This document shows, piece after piece, positions 9,620 to 18,519 of a stretch of DNA of 39,100 bases. The translations under genes and the position numbers were made by a program. Each line of letters starts with the position of its first letter. Positions within the stretch are counted from its first letter, which is position 1. Below the pieces are notes generated by a model. It made no database searches. It was not told the DNA's origin and saw only the letters and a list, made by a program, of their open reading frames with translations. This DNA is from Fischerella muscicola PCC 7414. Lineage in GTDB: Bacteria; Cyanobacteriota; Cyanobacteriia; Cyanobacteriales; Nostocaceae. Location of the stretch: contig NZ_AJLK01000069.1 in NCBI RefSeq assembly GCF_000317205.1, forward strand, positions 1 through 39,100, in the 5' to 3' direction.

Positions 9620-10036
9620 GTACTGAATTTGAAGATCCAACCATTTGTTTTTTGTGACCAGAGTAAGCCTTCCTCCGGAGGAGCTACGCTAACGCTGCCA
9701 GCAACAGCTAATCTATAACATAGTGACTTGTTAAGTTAAATTAAACCACAGTGAGTAAAAATAAGGATTATGGATAAAGGATGAAACATGAAGGCAGCTA
9801 TGTTGAAGGCAGCTATGTTGAAGGCAGAAGGATGAAAAATTTTCATAGTTCATACTTCACACTTCATCCTACCCTTCGGGAAGCCGCCCAAAGGGCACGG
9901 CAGATGCTTTATGCCGGGAAACCCGTCCACCGCACTGCCTCGTCTACATACTTCATCCTTCATTATTGCCCTATATTCATAGGGTTAAATACAATCTTGG
10001 TATCAAATGTATCATATATCCAGGAGTGAAAGTACA
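9620..10036. other. Repeat-rich region upstream of ado
   Basis: 417 bases without a gene. CCTCCGGAGG lies near 9671, followed by GAGCTACGCTAACG, which resembles sequence near 11145. A 15-bp tandem repeat lies at 9790-9827. ATGAA/TTCAT-rich repeats (about 9776-9965) appear to be split by a segment starting CTACCCTTCGGGAAGCC (about 9869-9955). A small hairpin CCCTAT-ATTC-ATAGGG is at 9969-9984. The last 50 bases are AT-rich and likely hold the ado promoter, ending in a ribosome-binding site AGGAG ahead of the ATG. Confidence 0.6.
9790..9827. repeat. 15-bp tandem repeat, 2.5 copies
   Basis: GAAGGCAGCTATGTT occurs twice in full (9790-9804, 9805-9819) and then as GAAGGCAG. It sits inside the ATGAA/TTCAT repeat region before ado. 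It has an open frame across it, but nothing suggests a real protein. Confidence 0.85.
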
Positions 10037-10732
10037 ATGCAGCAGCTAGCAGATCAACCAGAAATCGATTTTCACAGCGAAACCTATAAAGATGCCTATA
10101 GTCGCATTAATGCAATCGTGATTGAAGGGGAACAAGAAGCGCATGAAAATTACCTGAAACTTGCTGAACTGCTGAGCGAACACAAAGATGAGCTAATTCG
10201 TCTTTCCAAAATGGAAAGTCGTCACAAAAAGGGATTTGAAGCCTGTGGGCGCAATCTCCAAGTAACCCCAGATATAGAGTTTGCTAAACAATTTTTTGCC
10301 CAACTGCATCAAAATTTTCAAATAGCAGCACAAGAAGGCAAAATCGTTACTTGTTTGCTGATTCAATCCTTAATCATTGAATGTTTTGCGATCGCAGCAT
10401 ACAACATCTATATCCCTGTTGCTGATGATTTTGCCCGTAAAATTACTGAAAGTGTTGTCAAAGATGAATATAGTCACCTAAATTTTGGAGAAGTTTGGTT
10501 AAAAGAACACTTTGAAGAATCAAAAGCTGAATTAGAAGAAGCAAATCGCCAAAATCTTCCTATTGTTTGGCAAATGCTTAACCAAGTTGCAGATGACGCC
10601 GAAGTATTGGCAATGGAAAAAGAAGCGTTGGTAGAAGACTTTATGATTCAATACGGTGAAGCTTTAAGTAATATTGGCTTCAATACCCGTGATATCATGC
10701 GTCTGTCTGCCTACGGACTTAGAGCTGCGTAA
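10037..10732 (+). CDS. ado: Aldehyde-deformylating oxygenase (alkane synthase)
   Basis: Converts fatty aldehydes to alkanes (mainly C15/C17) plus formate, using O2 and reduced ferredoxin. It acts with the acyl-ACP reductase encoded next. It is a ferritin-like di-iron protein, and all six expected ligands are present at their usual numbers: E32, E60, H63, E115, E144 and H147. The 231-residue length equals that of characterised cyanobacterial enzymes. I chose the ATG at 10037 because it gives this length and follows CAGGAG by 10 bases; an upstream in-frame start at 10007 would add ten atypical residues. The 515-base gap before aar, filled with repeats, argues for separate promoters. Confidence 0.97.
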   Translation: MQQLADQPEIDFHSETYKDAYSRINAIVIEGEQEAHENYLKLAELLSEHKDELIRLSKMESRHKKGFEACGRNLQVTPDIEFAKQFFAQLHQNFQIAAQEGKIVTCLLIQSLIIECFAIAAYNIYIPVADDFARKITESVVKDEYSHLNFGEVWLKEHFEESKAELEEANRQNLPIVWQMLNQVADDAEVLAMEKEALVEDFMIQYGEALSNIGFNTRDIMRLSAYGLRAA

Positions 10733-11247
10733 TCTCAAGGTAAAAGTTAGAAGGAACAAGGTTAAGGCTTTGACCGTGCCAATTTTAGATTTTGGATTTC
10801 GGATTTTGGATTTTGGAATAATCAATACTAAATCGCAAATTTGAAATTCAAAATTGATTGACCTTTTAACTTTTACCTGGTCTTGGTGTAAATCACTATC
10901 CAACTGTTGGGAAATCTTGCGCTTTGTGTAGAATTTTCACGGGTTAGAAATTTCTCTCCCACTGACCACTCAGATTTTAGATGACTGGTTGAAGATTGTT
11001 TTTTTGGGATGACACATTGGTGTTTCAGTTAGATCACAAATCCAAAACTTTCCAACCACCGGATTTATCTGTCGGTTAATCCGTCTTAAAATCTAAAATC
11101 CAAAATCCGTCTTGAAAAGCTTTGAGCCTTGCTATCGCTTTCGGAGCTTACGCTAACGCCGTAAGCCCTAGCTCAAACTTTTCGCAAAATCCAAAATTAC
11201 ATTGCCACCACGCTTTTTAATAAAGCATACGCCTAATAGAATAGTTC
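10733..11247. other. Repeat-filled spacer between ado and aar
   Basis: 515 bases with no gene. It holds several copies of an ATTTTGGATT motif in one orientation (about 10785-10820) and of its complement (AATCCAAAAT, about 11090-11110 and 11185-11197), which could pair over 300 bases. A nested palindromic element lies at 11114-11183. The last ~50 bases before aar are AT-rich and probably carry its promoter, but I see no clear ribosome-binding site. Confidence 0.6.
11114..11183. repeat. Nested palindromic element upstream of aar
   Basis: The outer arms GAAAAGCTTTGAGC (11114-11127) and GCTCAAACTTTTC (11171-11183) pair with one bulge. Inside is a second hairpin, GCTTACG (11146-11152) with CGTAAGC (11160-11166). 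The whole element is flanked by AAAATCCAAAA-type motifs, which suggests insertion into an older repeat. Confidence 0.75.
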
Positions 11248-12267
11248 ATGTTTGGTCTAATTGGACATCTCACTAGTTTGGAACACGCACAAGCGGTAGC
11301 CAGAGATTTAGGCTATCCGGAGTACGCAGATCAAGGTCTAGATTTTTGGTGCAGCGCCCCGCCCCAAATTGTTGATCACATCACTGTAACCAGCGTTACT
11401 GGTCAGAAAATAGAGGGGAAGTATGTAGAATCCTGCTTTTTGCCAGAAATGCTGGCAACCCGCCGGATTAAAGCAGCTACACGCAAAGTCTTGAATGCTA
11501 TGGCTCTTGCTCAAAAGCATGATATAGATATTACGGCTTTGGGTGGATTTTCCTCGATAATTTTTGAAAATTTTAATTTAGAGCAGTTCAAACAAGTCCG
11601 CAATATCGAACTAGAGTTTGAACGCTTTACCACAGGGAATACACACACCGCTTACATTATTTGTAGACAGGTAGAACAAGCATCAAAACAATTAGGAATT
11701 GAACTGTCGAATGCAACTGTTGCTGTGTGTGGAGCAACTGGAGATATTGGTAGTGCCGTTTGTCGTTGGTTAGACGCAAAAACAGATGTTAAGGATCTGC
11801 TGCTAATAGCCCGAAACCAAGAACGCCTCACAAACTTGCAAGCAGAACTAGGGCGGGGAAAAATCTTAGCTTTGGAAGAAGCATTGCCTCTTGCTGACAT
11901 TATAATTTGGGTTGCTAGTATGCCCAAAGGTATGGAAATTGATCCTACAGTGTTGAAAAAACCCTGTTTGTTGATTGATGGAGGCTATCCAAAAAATTTA
12001 GCTACTAAGATCCAGGATCCTGATGTGTATGTTCTCAATGGTGGCATTGTGGAGCATTCTCTTGACATTAACTGGAAGATCATGAAAATCGTCAACATGG
12101 ATGTCCCAGAAAGACAGTTGTTTGCTTGTTTTGCAGAATCAATGCTGCTGGAATTTGAGAAGTTGCATACGAACTTCTCTTGGGGACGCAATCAGATTAC
12201 CGTAGAAAAGATGGAACAGATTGGTCAAATTTCCATAAAACACGGATTTAGACCACTGTTGGTGTAG
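11248..12267 (+). CDS. aar: Long-chain acyl-[acyl-carrier-protein] reductase
   Basis: NADPH-dependent reductase that turns acyl-ACP into fatty aldehyde, the substrate of ADO. The active-site cysteine is at C294 ([10 protein letters not shown]), the position known in the Synechococcus enzyme. The nucleotide-binding loop is GATGDIGSA (about 164-172). The length of 339 residues is typical, and the start [10 protein letters not shown] matches the family. With ado it makes the cyanobacterial alkane pathway, and accA follows after 201 bases of repeat. Co-transcription of aar with accA is known in another cyanobacterium; here it is inferred. Confidence 0.97.
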   Translation: MFGLIGHLTSLEHAQAVARDLGYPEYADQGLDFWCSAPPQIVDHITVTSVTGQKIEGKYVESCFLPEMLATRRIKAATRKVLNAMALAQKHDIDITALGGFSSIIFENFNLEQFKQVRNIELEFERFTTGNTHTAYIICRQVEQASKQLGIELSNATVAVCGATGDIGSAVCRWLDAKTDVKDLLLIARNQERLTNLQAELGRGKILALEEALPLADIIIWVASMPKGMEIDPTVLKKPCLLIDGGYPKNLATKIQDPDVYVLNGGIVEHSLDINWKIMKIVNMDVPERQLFACFAESMLLEFEKLHTNFSWGRNQITVEKMEQIGQISIKHGFRPLLV

Positions 12268-12468
12268 GGATGGGGGACTGGGGAACTCACCGGTTCCCTG
12301 GTGGGGATAAGGGATCGGAAGAAGACCCAAATACGCGGAGAATTTATCAAAAATATTCTCCATGTCTCCCTTGTCTCCCCAGTCCTCCATGTCTCCCTTG
12401 TCTCCCCAGTCCTCAGTCCCCAATCCCCAATCCCCAATCCCCTATTCCCTATTTCCTATTCGTAAAAT
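12268..12468. repeat. Composite tandem-repeat element between aar and accA
   Basis: The left part is GGGGACTGGGGAACTCACCGG, followed by a GC-rich segment. Its GGGGAACTC core also occurs near 39041 and, reversed, near 33493. The right part (12332-12420) is ACGCGGAGAATTTAT plus repeats of TTGTCTCCC and CAGTCCTC, the same arrangement found inside tamB. It ends in tandem CCCCAAT heptamers (about 12418-12440). The array stops about 30 bases before the accA ATG. Confidence 0.8.
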
Positions 12469-13449
12469 ATGGCAACTACTGAGCGCAAACCACTTCTGTT
12501 GGATTTTGAAAAGCCTTTGGCAGAATTAGCAAACCGGATTGAGCAAATCCGTCAACTTGCGGAAGAAAATGGCGTCGATGTTTCTAGTCAAATTCGTCAA
12601 CTAGAAGCTCGTGCTATGCAATTACGTGAGGAAATTTTTACTAGTCTATCACCATCACAGCGACTCCAAGTCGCTCGTCACCCTCGTCGCCCCAGTACTC
12701 TTGATTACATTCAGGCTATTACTGACGAATGGATGGAGTTGCATGGCGATCGCTGTGGTTCTGATGATCCAGCTTTAATTGGTGGTGTTGCTCGTTTGGG
12801 AGGGCAACCTGTGGTAATGTTGGGTCATCAAAAAGGGCGTGACACGAAAGATAATATTGCCCGGAATTTTGGTATGGCTACCCCTGGCGGCTATCGTAAG
12901 GCAATGCGGTTAATGAAACACGCTAATAAGTTCGGGATGCCTATTTTAACTTTTATTGATACGCCGGGAGCTTTGCCCACTGTGGTCGCTGAACGACAGG
13001 GGGCAGGAGAAGCGATCGCTTATAATTTGCGCGAGATGTTTAGCCTGGATGTGCCAATCATTTGCACGGTGATTGGTGAAGGTGGTTCTGGCGGTGCGCT
13101 GGGTATTGGTGTAGGCGATCGCCTCCTCATGTTTGAACACTCGGTTTATACTGTGATCACCCCAGAAGCTTGCGCTGCTATTCTCTGGAAAGATGCTAGC
13201 AAGGCTCCCCAAGCAGCAGCAGTTCTCAAAATGACTTCTCAGGATCTCAAAAACCTGGGGATTATCGACCAAATTCTGGCAGAACCTGTAGGTGGCGCTC
13301 ATTCTGACCCAATCAAGACTGCTCAAACTCTGAAAAGTGCTTTATTAGACAATTTAGATGAATTGGGTCGTCTCACTGCTGCTGAACGCCGTCAACTACG
13401 TTATGATAAATTCCGTAAAATTGGTGTTTTTACTGAAGTTTCCCACTAG
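12469..13449 (+). CDS. accA: Acetyl-CoA carboxylase carboxyltransferase subunit alpha
   Basis: Forms, with AccD, the carboxyltransferase that moves CO2 from carboxybiotin to acetyl-CoA to give malonyl-CoA, the first committed step of fatty acid synthesis. It has 326 residues, with a helical N-terminus (about 10-60) and a crotonase-like core that includes the [10 protein letters not shown] oxyanion-hole motif (near 204-213) and FIDTPGALP. The length is normal for bacterial AccA. Its place directly after aar links substrate supply with alkane synthesis. The ATG at 12469 is the natural start; no strong ribosome-binding site precedes it because repeats reach close to the gene. Confidence 0.97.
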   Translation: MATTERKPLLLDFEKPLAELANRIEQIRQLAEENGVDVSSQIRQLEARAMQLREEIFTSLSPSQRLQVARHPRRPSTLDYIQAITDEWMELHGDRCGSDDPALIGGVARLGGQPVVMLGHQKGRDTKDNIARNFGMATPGGYRKAMRLMKHANKFGMPILTFIDTPGALPTVVAERQGAGEAIAYNLREMFSLDVPIICTVIGEGGSGGALGIGVGDRLLMFEHSVYTVITPEACAAILWKDASKAPQAAAVLKMTSQDLKNLGIIDQILAEPVGGAHSDPIKTAQTLKSALLDNLDELGRLTAAERRQLRYDKFRKIGVFTEVSH

Positions 13450-13491
13450 GGATACTGAAATTCTTGATTAGCATAAGAGCAATGCTATAAT

Positions 13492-13538
13492 TGCCTATGG
13501 TTCTTAAAGATTTTTAACAATCTTTTTAACCATAGGCA
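13492..13538 (+). terminator. Stem-loop after accA
   Basis: TGCCTATGGTT (13492-13502) pairs with AACCATAGGCA (13528-13538), and an inner A/T stem (AAAGATT with AATCTTT) extends it. It begins about 43 bases after the accA stop. A short TTTA tail follows, so it may act as a terminator or a 3'-end stabiliser. Confidence 0.65.
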
Positions 13539-13821
13539 TTTACGTTATTGGCAAATTAACTCGGCTGGAGGAGTGATTTGTATGTTTGTTCTGTGCCAAT
13601 AACAAAACCAAAGGGTGCTACCTTGCCTCCAAGGCAAACATCTCAGTTTTGTCTGGGAAAATTGACTAAATTATATGCCCGTGCTGGCAATGAATAATAG
13701 CATTTGTCAAGCATGATTAATCGAATCTTTAGATTTACTTAATCTCAGCAGTAAGTTTAAGGATTTGAATAAAGTGAGTGGCAATGCGATTTTATCTGCC
13801 AAAGAATTTGGAATTCACAGC
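13539..13821. other. Spacer between accA hairpin and SDR gene
   Basis: This holds a small hairpin TTGCCT-CCA-AGGCAA (13623-13637) and AT-rich sequence likely to contain the SDR promoter. In-frame TTG and GTG codons at 13765 and 13774 could start translation early, but the added residues do not look like an SDR N-terminus. Nothing else was recognised. Confidence 0.4.
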
Positions 13822-14541
13822 ATGAGTTTTGAGCAAAAACAACGCGCCCTGATTACTGGGGCAAGTAGTGGTATTGGTAAAGCAACTGCTTTGGCTTTTG
13901 CAAAAGCGGGAGTTGATGTTGCCTTAGTAAGCCGTTCTGTTGAGAAGTTAGCAGTAGTAGCACAAGCAGCTCAGCACGTAGGAGTAAATGCGAAAGCGTA
14001 TTCTGTGGATTTGGCTTGTGTAGACCAAGTGCAAAAACAAATACAGGCGATCGCTCATGACTTTGGTGACATAGATATTTTGGTCAACAATGCTGGCATG
14101 GGTTATGTTGCTAGTTTAAGCGAAACTTCCCTATCTGACTGGCAAAAGGTGCTAAATTTAAATCTTACCAGTGTGTTTGAGTGTATTATGGGAATTTTGC
14201 CGGGAATGCGCGATCGCAAGAAAGGCACAATCATCAACGTTGTATCAATTGCCGGCAAGCAAGCGTTTCCCAATTGGGGGGCATACTGCGCCAGCAAAGC
14301 TGGTCTTCTAGCTCTTTCGCAAACTTTGGCACAAGAAGAGCGCCCCCACGGCATCCGTGTTAGTGCTATATGTCCTGGTGCAGTCAATACCGAACTATGG
14401 GATGCTATCGGTGCTGACTTTGACCGCTCAAAAATGCTATCTCCAGAAATTGTTGCCCAGTCGATTCTACACACTGCATTGTTACCACAGCAAGCAGTGA
14501 TTGATGAGTTGACCCTGATGCCCAGTGTTGGCGTCCTTTAA
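13822..14541 (+). CDS. Short-chain dehydrogenase/reductase beside the alkane genes
   Basis: NAD(P)-dependent SDR of classical type, 239 residues. It shows the cofactor loop TGASSGIGK at the N-terminus, NNAG, a catalytic Ser in NVVSIAGKQ, and the YCASK motif with catalytic Tyr and Lys. I chose the ATG at 13822 because it places the glycine-rich loop about ten residues from the start, as usual; an upstream TTG at 13765 would add 19 residues. The substrate is unknown. It sits between accA and folE in the same order I recall in Nostoc PCC 7120, so a lipid- or aldehyde-related role is possible but unproven. Confidence 0.9.
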   Translation: MSFEQKQRALITGASSGIGKATALAFAKAGVDVALVSRSVEKLAVVAQAAQHVGVNAKAYSVDLACVDQVQKQIQAIAHDFGDIDILVNNAGMGYVASLSETSLSDWQKVLNLNLTSVFECIMGILPGMRDRKKGTIINVVSIAGKQAFPNWGAYCASKAGLLALSQTLAQEERPHGIRVSAICPGAVNTELWDAIGADFDRSKMLSPEIVAQSILHTALLPQQAVIDELTLMPSVGVL

Positions 14542-14592
14542 CAGTTATCAGTTATCGGTAAATACTGATGATTATTCGCTGTTAACTGTTTT
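14540..14592. repeat. Imperfect inverted repeat between SDR and folE
   Basis: Begins AACAGTTATCAG at the SDR stop codon and ends GCTGTTAACTGTT. The ends are near-complementary, with a loop that has partly degenerated. It may serve as the SDR terminator. Confidence 0.55.
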
Positions 14593-14637
14593 CATCGCCC
14601 AGTCATCTATATTCTCAAACTATTCAAGACTCATACC

Positions 14638-15345
14638 ATGACTATCGTTAGCTCCAACGGTTCCAATCGTTTTCAGTCTCCTTTGGTTCCCGATTTGACA
14701 GAAGCCATTACTACTAGACCCGATCGCAATACTCACGACGGACGAGAACCTGATTTGCACCTACCACAAGAAGAACAAATGGATGAGATGGTGGAAGCCG
14801 TGCGGACTCTACTGTTAGGTATAGGAGAAGATCCAGAACGTGAAGGACTACTGAAAACACCAAAGCGGGTAGCAGAAGCCATGCGGTTTTTAACCAGTGG
14901 CTACAACCAGTCCTTGGAAGAACTCGTGAATGGAGCGATTTTTGACGAGGGACATAGCGAGATGGTGCTAGTCCGAGATATTAATGTTTTTAGCTTGTGC
15001 GAACACCATATGTTGCCATTTATGGGCAAAGCTCACGTCGCTTATATCCCCAATCAAAAAGTCGTAGGCTTGAGTAAGCTTGCTCGTATTGTCGAGATGT
15101 ATTCTCGTCGCTTGCAAGTACAAGAAAGATTGACTCGCCAAATAGCCGAAGCGGTTCAGACAATCTTAGAACCCCAAGGTGTGGCTGTTGTCATTGAAGC
15201 CACCCATATGTGCATGGTAATGCGGGGTGTGCAAAAACCAGGTTCCTGGACTGTCACCAGTGCAATGGTTGGTGTATTCCAGGAAGAACACAAAACCCGC
15301 GAAGAATTCTTTAATTTGATTCGTCACCAGGCAGCAATATTTTAA
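14638..15345 (+). CDS. folE: GTP cyclohydrolase I
   Basis: Converts GTP to 7,8-dihydroneopterin triphosphate, the first step of tetrahydrofolate and pterin synthesis. The 235-residue protein has the expected zinc ligands C121 and H124 in [10 protein letters not shown] and C192 in [10 protein letters not shown], plus the [18 protein letters not shown] segment. The first 45 residues are a non-conserved extension, as in many cyanobacterial and other FolE proteins. The ATG at 14638 is used. It is convergent with trpF, with a stem-loop between the two stop codons. Confidence 0.97.
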   Translation: MTIVSSNGSNRFQSPLVPDLTEAITTRPDRNTHDGREPDLHLPQEEQMDEMVEAVRTLLLGIGEDPEREGLLKTPKRVAEAMRFLTSGYNQSLEELVNGAIFDEGHSEMVLVRDINVFSLCEHHMLPFMGKAHVAYIPNQKVVGLSKLARIVEMYSRRLQVQERLTRQIAEAVQTILEPQGVAVVIEATHMCMVMRGVQKPGSWTVTSAMVGVFQEEHKTREEFFNLIRHQAAIF

Positions 15346-15417
15346 GAAATTGTTGATAGTTGGTAGTTGATTGTTGATTGTTATTTCAAACAACAATCAA
15401 CAAACAATAATTAACGA
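15346..15417. terminator. Repeat-derived stem-loop between convergent folE and trpF
   Basis: GTTGAT/GTTAGT-type repeats run on the left and their complement (AACAATCAACAAAC) on the right, around ATTTC. The 72-base spacer is wholly made of these short repeats. It can fold on both strands and so may terminate both genes. Confidence 0.6.
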
Positions 15418-16047
15418 CTATCTATTTCCTAACTTTTCAAACAACTGAGCTACTTTCTGTAAATCCTTATCCCCAGGCGCACGTTCTACTCCACTAGATA
15501 AGTCAATGCCAGTGGGTTTTACTTGACTTAAAGCTTCTAATATGTTATGGGGTGTAAGCCCTCCAGCTAAAAACCAAGGGCAACTGGGCTGGAAATTTTG
15601 TAGTAGTTGCCAATCTAAAGTTTTACCTGTACCACCTAACTGCTGCGGATGATAGGCATCAACTAACAGTGTATCTACACAGAGATTATAGATAGCTGCT
15701 TTATCAAAATCTGTGGCTGTGCTTATTCTCAACGCTTTAATAATTTCTACCTCAGGCAGAGACTCACGCAACTGCTGACAAAATTCTGGTGATTCATCTC
15801 CATGCAACTGCACTCCGGTTAAACCACCATCAACAACAGCCTGCTTGATTTTTTCAGGACGCGTGTTAGCAAATACACCTATGCTGTCAACTTTGCTGGG
15901 CAGTTTTTCTACTACAGCCTGAATTTGTTTGATAGTAACATAACGCGGGGAAGTAGTAACACAAATAAATCCCAATGCTGTTGCACCCAAATCAGCGATC
16001 GCTTTTCCCTGTTGTGGTTGAGTGATACCGCAAATTTTAATCCGCAT
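15418..16047 (-). CDS. trpF: Phosphoribosylanthranilate isomerase
   Basis: Catalyses the Amadori rearrangement of phosphoribosylanthranilate in tryptophan synthesis. It is a TIM-barrel enzyme of 209 residues. The general base Cys is in MRIKICGIT, the acid Asp in LLVDAYH, and phosphate-binding residues in FLAGGLTP and GIDLSSGVE. The ATG at 16045-16047 gives the standard N-terminus; a TTG eight codons upstream is less likely. No other trp gene is near, as is common in cyanobacteria. It diverges from psaK. Confidence 0.96.
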   Translation of the reverse strand: MRIKICGITQPQQGKAIADLGATALGFICVTTSPRYVTIKQIQAVVEKLPSKVDSIGVFANTRPEKIKQAVVDGGLTGVQLHGDESPEFCQQLRESLPEVEIIKALRISTATDFDKAAIYNLCVDTLLVDAYHPQQLGGTGKTLDWQLLQNFQPSCPWFLAGGLTPHNILEALSQVKPTGIDLSSGVERAPGDKDLQKVAQLFEKLGNR

Positions 16048-16102
16048 AAAAATTTTAGAGATTTTTTCCAATACAAAAAAGTTAGTTTTTCCCTAGCAAT
16101 CT

Positions 16103-16108
16103 TATAAT
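16103..16108 (+). promoter_or_regulatory. Candidate -10 box for the first psaK
   Basis: A perfect TATAAT lies 45 bases before the psaK ATG. A -35 element at the usual spacing is weak. The ribosome-binding site AGGAG lies at about 16138-16142. Confidence 0.4.
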
Positions 16109-16153
16109 TTGTGTGGTCTACATCAAAATTTTTCTATAGGAGACAAAAGCTTG

Positions 16154-16405
16154 ATGTCATCAATCTTACTAGCAGCCGCAGCCGCAGTCCCTCCGACACC
16201 CGAGTGGAGTCCCAAAGTGGCACTGATTATTAGCATCAGCTGTTTGGTGGCTGTTTTGCTAAGTTTCAGGATTGAAAAGCCCAAAGTTGGCCCAAAAATG
16301 CCTGGGCTACCTTTGAGTGTTCCCGCCTTTGTTGCTGCGATGGCTTTTGGTCATGTCATCGGTGTTGCCATTGTTTTGGGATTGACTAATATCGGTAGTA
16401 TCTAG
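16154..16405 (+). CDS. psaK: Photosystem I reaction centre subunit PsaK (first copy)
   Basis: Small two-helix thylakoid protein at the edge of photosystem I. It has 83 residues, a short hydrophobic N-terminus, a membrane helix (about 20-40), the loop motif KVGPKMPGLP and a second helix (about 52-78). I took the ATG at 16154 with AGGAG 11 bases before it; a longer reading from 16109 starts in the leader. A close paralogue follows 202 bases downstream. PsaK paralogues are known to be exchanged under different light conditions, but which role this copy has cannot be seen. Confidence 0.93.
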   Translation: MSSILLAAAAAVPPTPEWSPKVALIISISCLVAVLLSFRIEKPKVGPKMPGLPLSVPAFVAAMAFGHVIGVAIVLGLTNIGSI

Positions 16406-16408
16406 GCG

Positions 16409-16433
16409 AATTTGGAATTTTAAATTCCAAATT
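16409..16433. terminator. Perfect AT-rich palindrome after the first psaK
   Basis: AATTTGGAATTT and AAATTCCAAATT pair fully around a single T, directly after the stop codon. The stem is weak because it is AT-rich. A related AAATTTGAAATTC motif occurs near 10835. It may end or stabilise the psaK transcript. Confidence 0.6.
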
Positions 16434-16607
16434 GACAATTGTTTCGGTCATCCTAACCAAGGAAAGAGGAGTTAACCTCTCCCAGGAAGGAAGATACGCC
16501 ACTTATTTGGATAGAGCATGGACATGGCTGTAGAGATGTGGGGTTTCGTAAGGAATCTCGCCTTTCTACAGCTAAATCTATTTATTCATGTAGGAGAAAC
16601 AATTGTG

Positions 16608-16883
16608 ATGTCATCAATTTTATTTGCAGTTCAAAGTACTGTTCCCAATACCTACACTTCATGGGGCTTGTCGGAATTTTTGTATATCACCGGCGCTTGT
16701 CTGTTGTGTCTTTTTATTATTCCCCGCGTTGTTTGGTATCCCCACGTTGGCCCAAAAATGCCCTTGCCTTTCCCTTCAGCTTTCAATAATCCCAGTGTTG
16801 GTACATTCCTGGCTGCAATGGCTGCTGGTCACATCCTTGGCGTCGGTGCAGTTTTGGGGTTGACTAACTTGGGCGTCCTGTAG
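16608..16883 (+). CDS. psaK: Photosystem I reaction centre subunit PsaK (second copy)
   Basis: Paralogue of the preceding gene, 91 residues. It shares the start MSSIL, the VGPKMP loop and the C-terminal [16 protein letters not shown], but has a longer and different N-terminal half ([17 protein letters not shown]). The ATG at 16608 follows GTAGGAG and matches the first copy's context; a start at 16518 would lie in the leader. The 202-base spacer includes GAGG-AGTTAA-CCTC (near 16467) and may carry its own promoter. Tandem psaK genes at this position match my recollection of Nostoc PCC 7120. Confidence 0.92.
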   Translation: MSSILFAVQSTVPNTYTSWGLSEFLYITGACLLCLFIIPRVVWYPHVGPKMPLPFPSAFNNPSVGTFLAAMAAGHILGVGAVLGLTNLGVL

Positions 16884-17050
16884 ATTTCGGTAATATACTA
16901 CAAGTAATACATAAAACAGCAGATGTTTGAGCTTTTCAGATGAATTGGGAAGTGCTTTGTCTGCTGTTTTTGTTTATGTATTTATGTCGTTGGCTGGAAT
17001 TGTCTATTCTAGAAATTGGGTAAATCAATAACATAGATGTATTTTTCGTG

Positions 17051-17109
17051 GTGGCTGTTAGTGGATAGTGGTTAGTGGTAATACCAACAACCAACAACTA
17101 ACTACTAAC
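17051..17109. repeat. STRR-type hairpin before the M50 protease gene
   Basis: GTTAGTGG-type units on the left are answered by CCAACAACTAAC-type units on the right, around AATA. It lies within the 252-base spacer between psaK and the protease gene. The end is 26 bases before the protease start. Confidence 0.7.
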
Positions 17110-17135
17110 AAATCTTAATAATCTAGGAAATAAAA

Positions 17136-18338
17136 ATGCAAACAAATACAAATTGGCGAATAGGGTCTTTATTCGGGATTCCTTTATTTTTAGACCCCTT
17201 GTGGTTTTTGATTCTAGGGTTGGCAACCCTGAACTTTGGTGTAGCTTACCAGGAATTAGGAACAGTTTGGGCTTGGAGTGCAGGAGTAATCATGGCACTA
17301 CTGCTGTTTGCTTCGGTGTTGTTACACGAGTTGGGCCACAGCTTGGTGGCGCGATCGCAAGGCATTAAAGTAAATTCCATTACTTTGTTTTTATTTGGCG
17401 GGATTGCCGCGATTGAAGAAGAATCTAAAACACCTGGTAAAGCCTTTCAAGTAGCGATCGCTGGGCCAGCAGTTAGCATCGCCTTATTTGTGCTGCTACG
17501 TCTGGGGGCTGATGTATTACCTGACACAAGCGCGCTACGAATGATGATAGGAGATTTAGCGAGAATTAATTTAGTATTAGCCTTATTTAATTTGATTCCT
17601 GGCTTGCCTTTAGATGGGGGACAGGTGTTAAAAGCAGCTGTATGGAAAGCTACAGGTGATCGCTTTCAAGCCGTACATTGGGCAGCAAAAACAGGACAAA
17701 TTTTAGGTTATGCTGCGATCGCTCTGGGCTTGGCAGTAGACTATTTTACAGGCGAGTTAGTTACGGGTTTGTGGATCGCCCTGTTGGGTTGGTTTGGTAT
17801 CCGCAACGCCACTACTTATGATCGCGTCACCATTCTGCAAGAAACCTTGCTGAAGTTAAAAGCAACTGATGTCATGACTCGCGATTTTCGCATAGTTGAT
17901 GCCAACCAAAGCTTACGTACCTTCGCCGACTTATACTTATTAGAAACAAATCCTGCACAGATTTATTTTGCTGAGTCTGATGGACGTTATCGGGGTATGG
18001 TTGCCATTGATGACTTGCGAACAGTAGAAAGAAGCGAATGGGAAACCAGGACTGTTGATGCGATCGTGCATCCCTTGACAGAAATTCCTAGCGTCGGGGA
18101 ATCAACTAGTATCGCTGAAATCATTAACAAACTGGAAAGCGAACAGTTACCCCGCGTTACCGTGCTTTCGCCTGCGGGTGCTGTTGCGGGTATCATTGAT
18201 CGAGGGGATATTGTCCGAACAGTAGCGCAAAATCTGGGTTTGCGGATCACTGATGCTGAGATTAAGCGAATTAAAGAGGAAGGAAGTTACCCACAGGGGT
18301 TGCAATTACAGGTAATAGCGAAGTCAACCACGAATTAA
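17136..18338 (+). CDS. Site-2-protease-like M50 metalloprotease with CBS pair
   Basis: Intramembrane zinc protease, 400 residues. HELGH (H64, E65, H68) lies in a membrane helix, and the third ligand is expected at D160 in GLPLDGGQ. About six hydrophobic segments make up residues 15-230, followed by a cytoplasmic CBS-domain pair (about 245-380) that may bind adenine nucleotides. The family cleaves membrane-anchored regulators, but the substrate here is unknown. The start follows a weak AGGAAA. It is convergent with hypB. Confidence 0.93.
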   Translation: MQTNTNWRIGSLFGIPLFLDPLWFLILGLATLNFGVAYQELGTVWAWSAGVIMALLLFASVLLHELGHSLVARSQGIKVNSITLFLFGGIAAIEEESKTPGKAFQVAIAGPAVSIALFVLLRLGADVLPDTSALRMMIGDLARINLVLALFNLIPGLPLDGGQVLKAAVWKATGDRFQAVHWAAKTGQILGYAAIALGLAVDYFTGELVTGLWIALLGWFGIRNATTYDRVTILQETLLKLKATDVMTRDFRIVDANQSLRTFADLYLLETNPAQIYFAESDGRYRGMVAIDDLRTVERSEWETRTVDAIVHPLTEIPSVGESTSIAEIINKLESEQLPRVTVLSPAGAVAGIIDRGDIVRTVAQNLGLRITDAEIKRIKEEGSYPQGLQLQVIAKSTTN

Positions 18339-18519
18339 CAGTCAGCAGTTATCATTGCTTAAATCTCCTTAATTATGGAGATTTCCCTGGGAAGTATCCC
18401 AAATGTTTGAGTTTTTTTTTCAACGCAGAGTGACGCAGAGGTTGACGCAAAGGATCGCAGAGTGTTAGTCTTTCTTTGTGTTTTGAAAAAATTGGGATGC
18501 TCTTTGTCCCTGTAGTCTG

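Noticed and set aside
9781-10029. Small plus-strand open frame before ado
   Set aside because: It translates tandem and nested repeats (GSYVEGSYVEGR) and has no ribosome-binding site or family resemblance.
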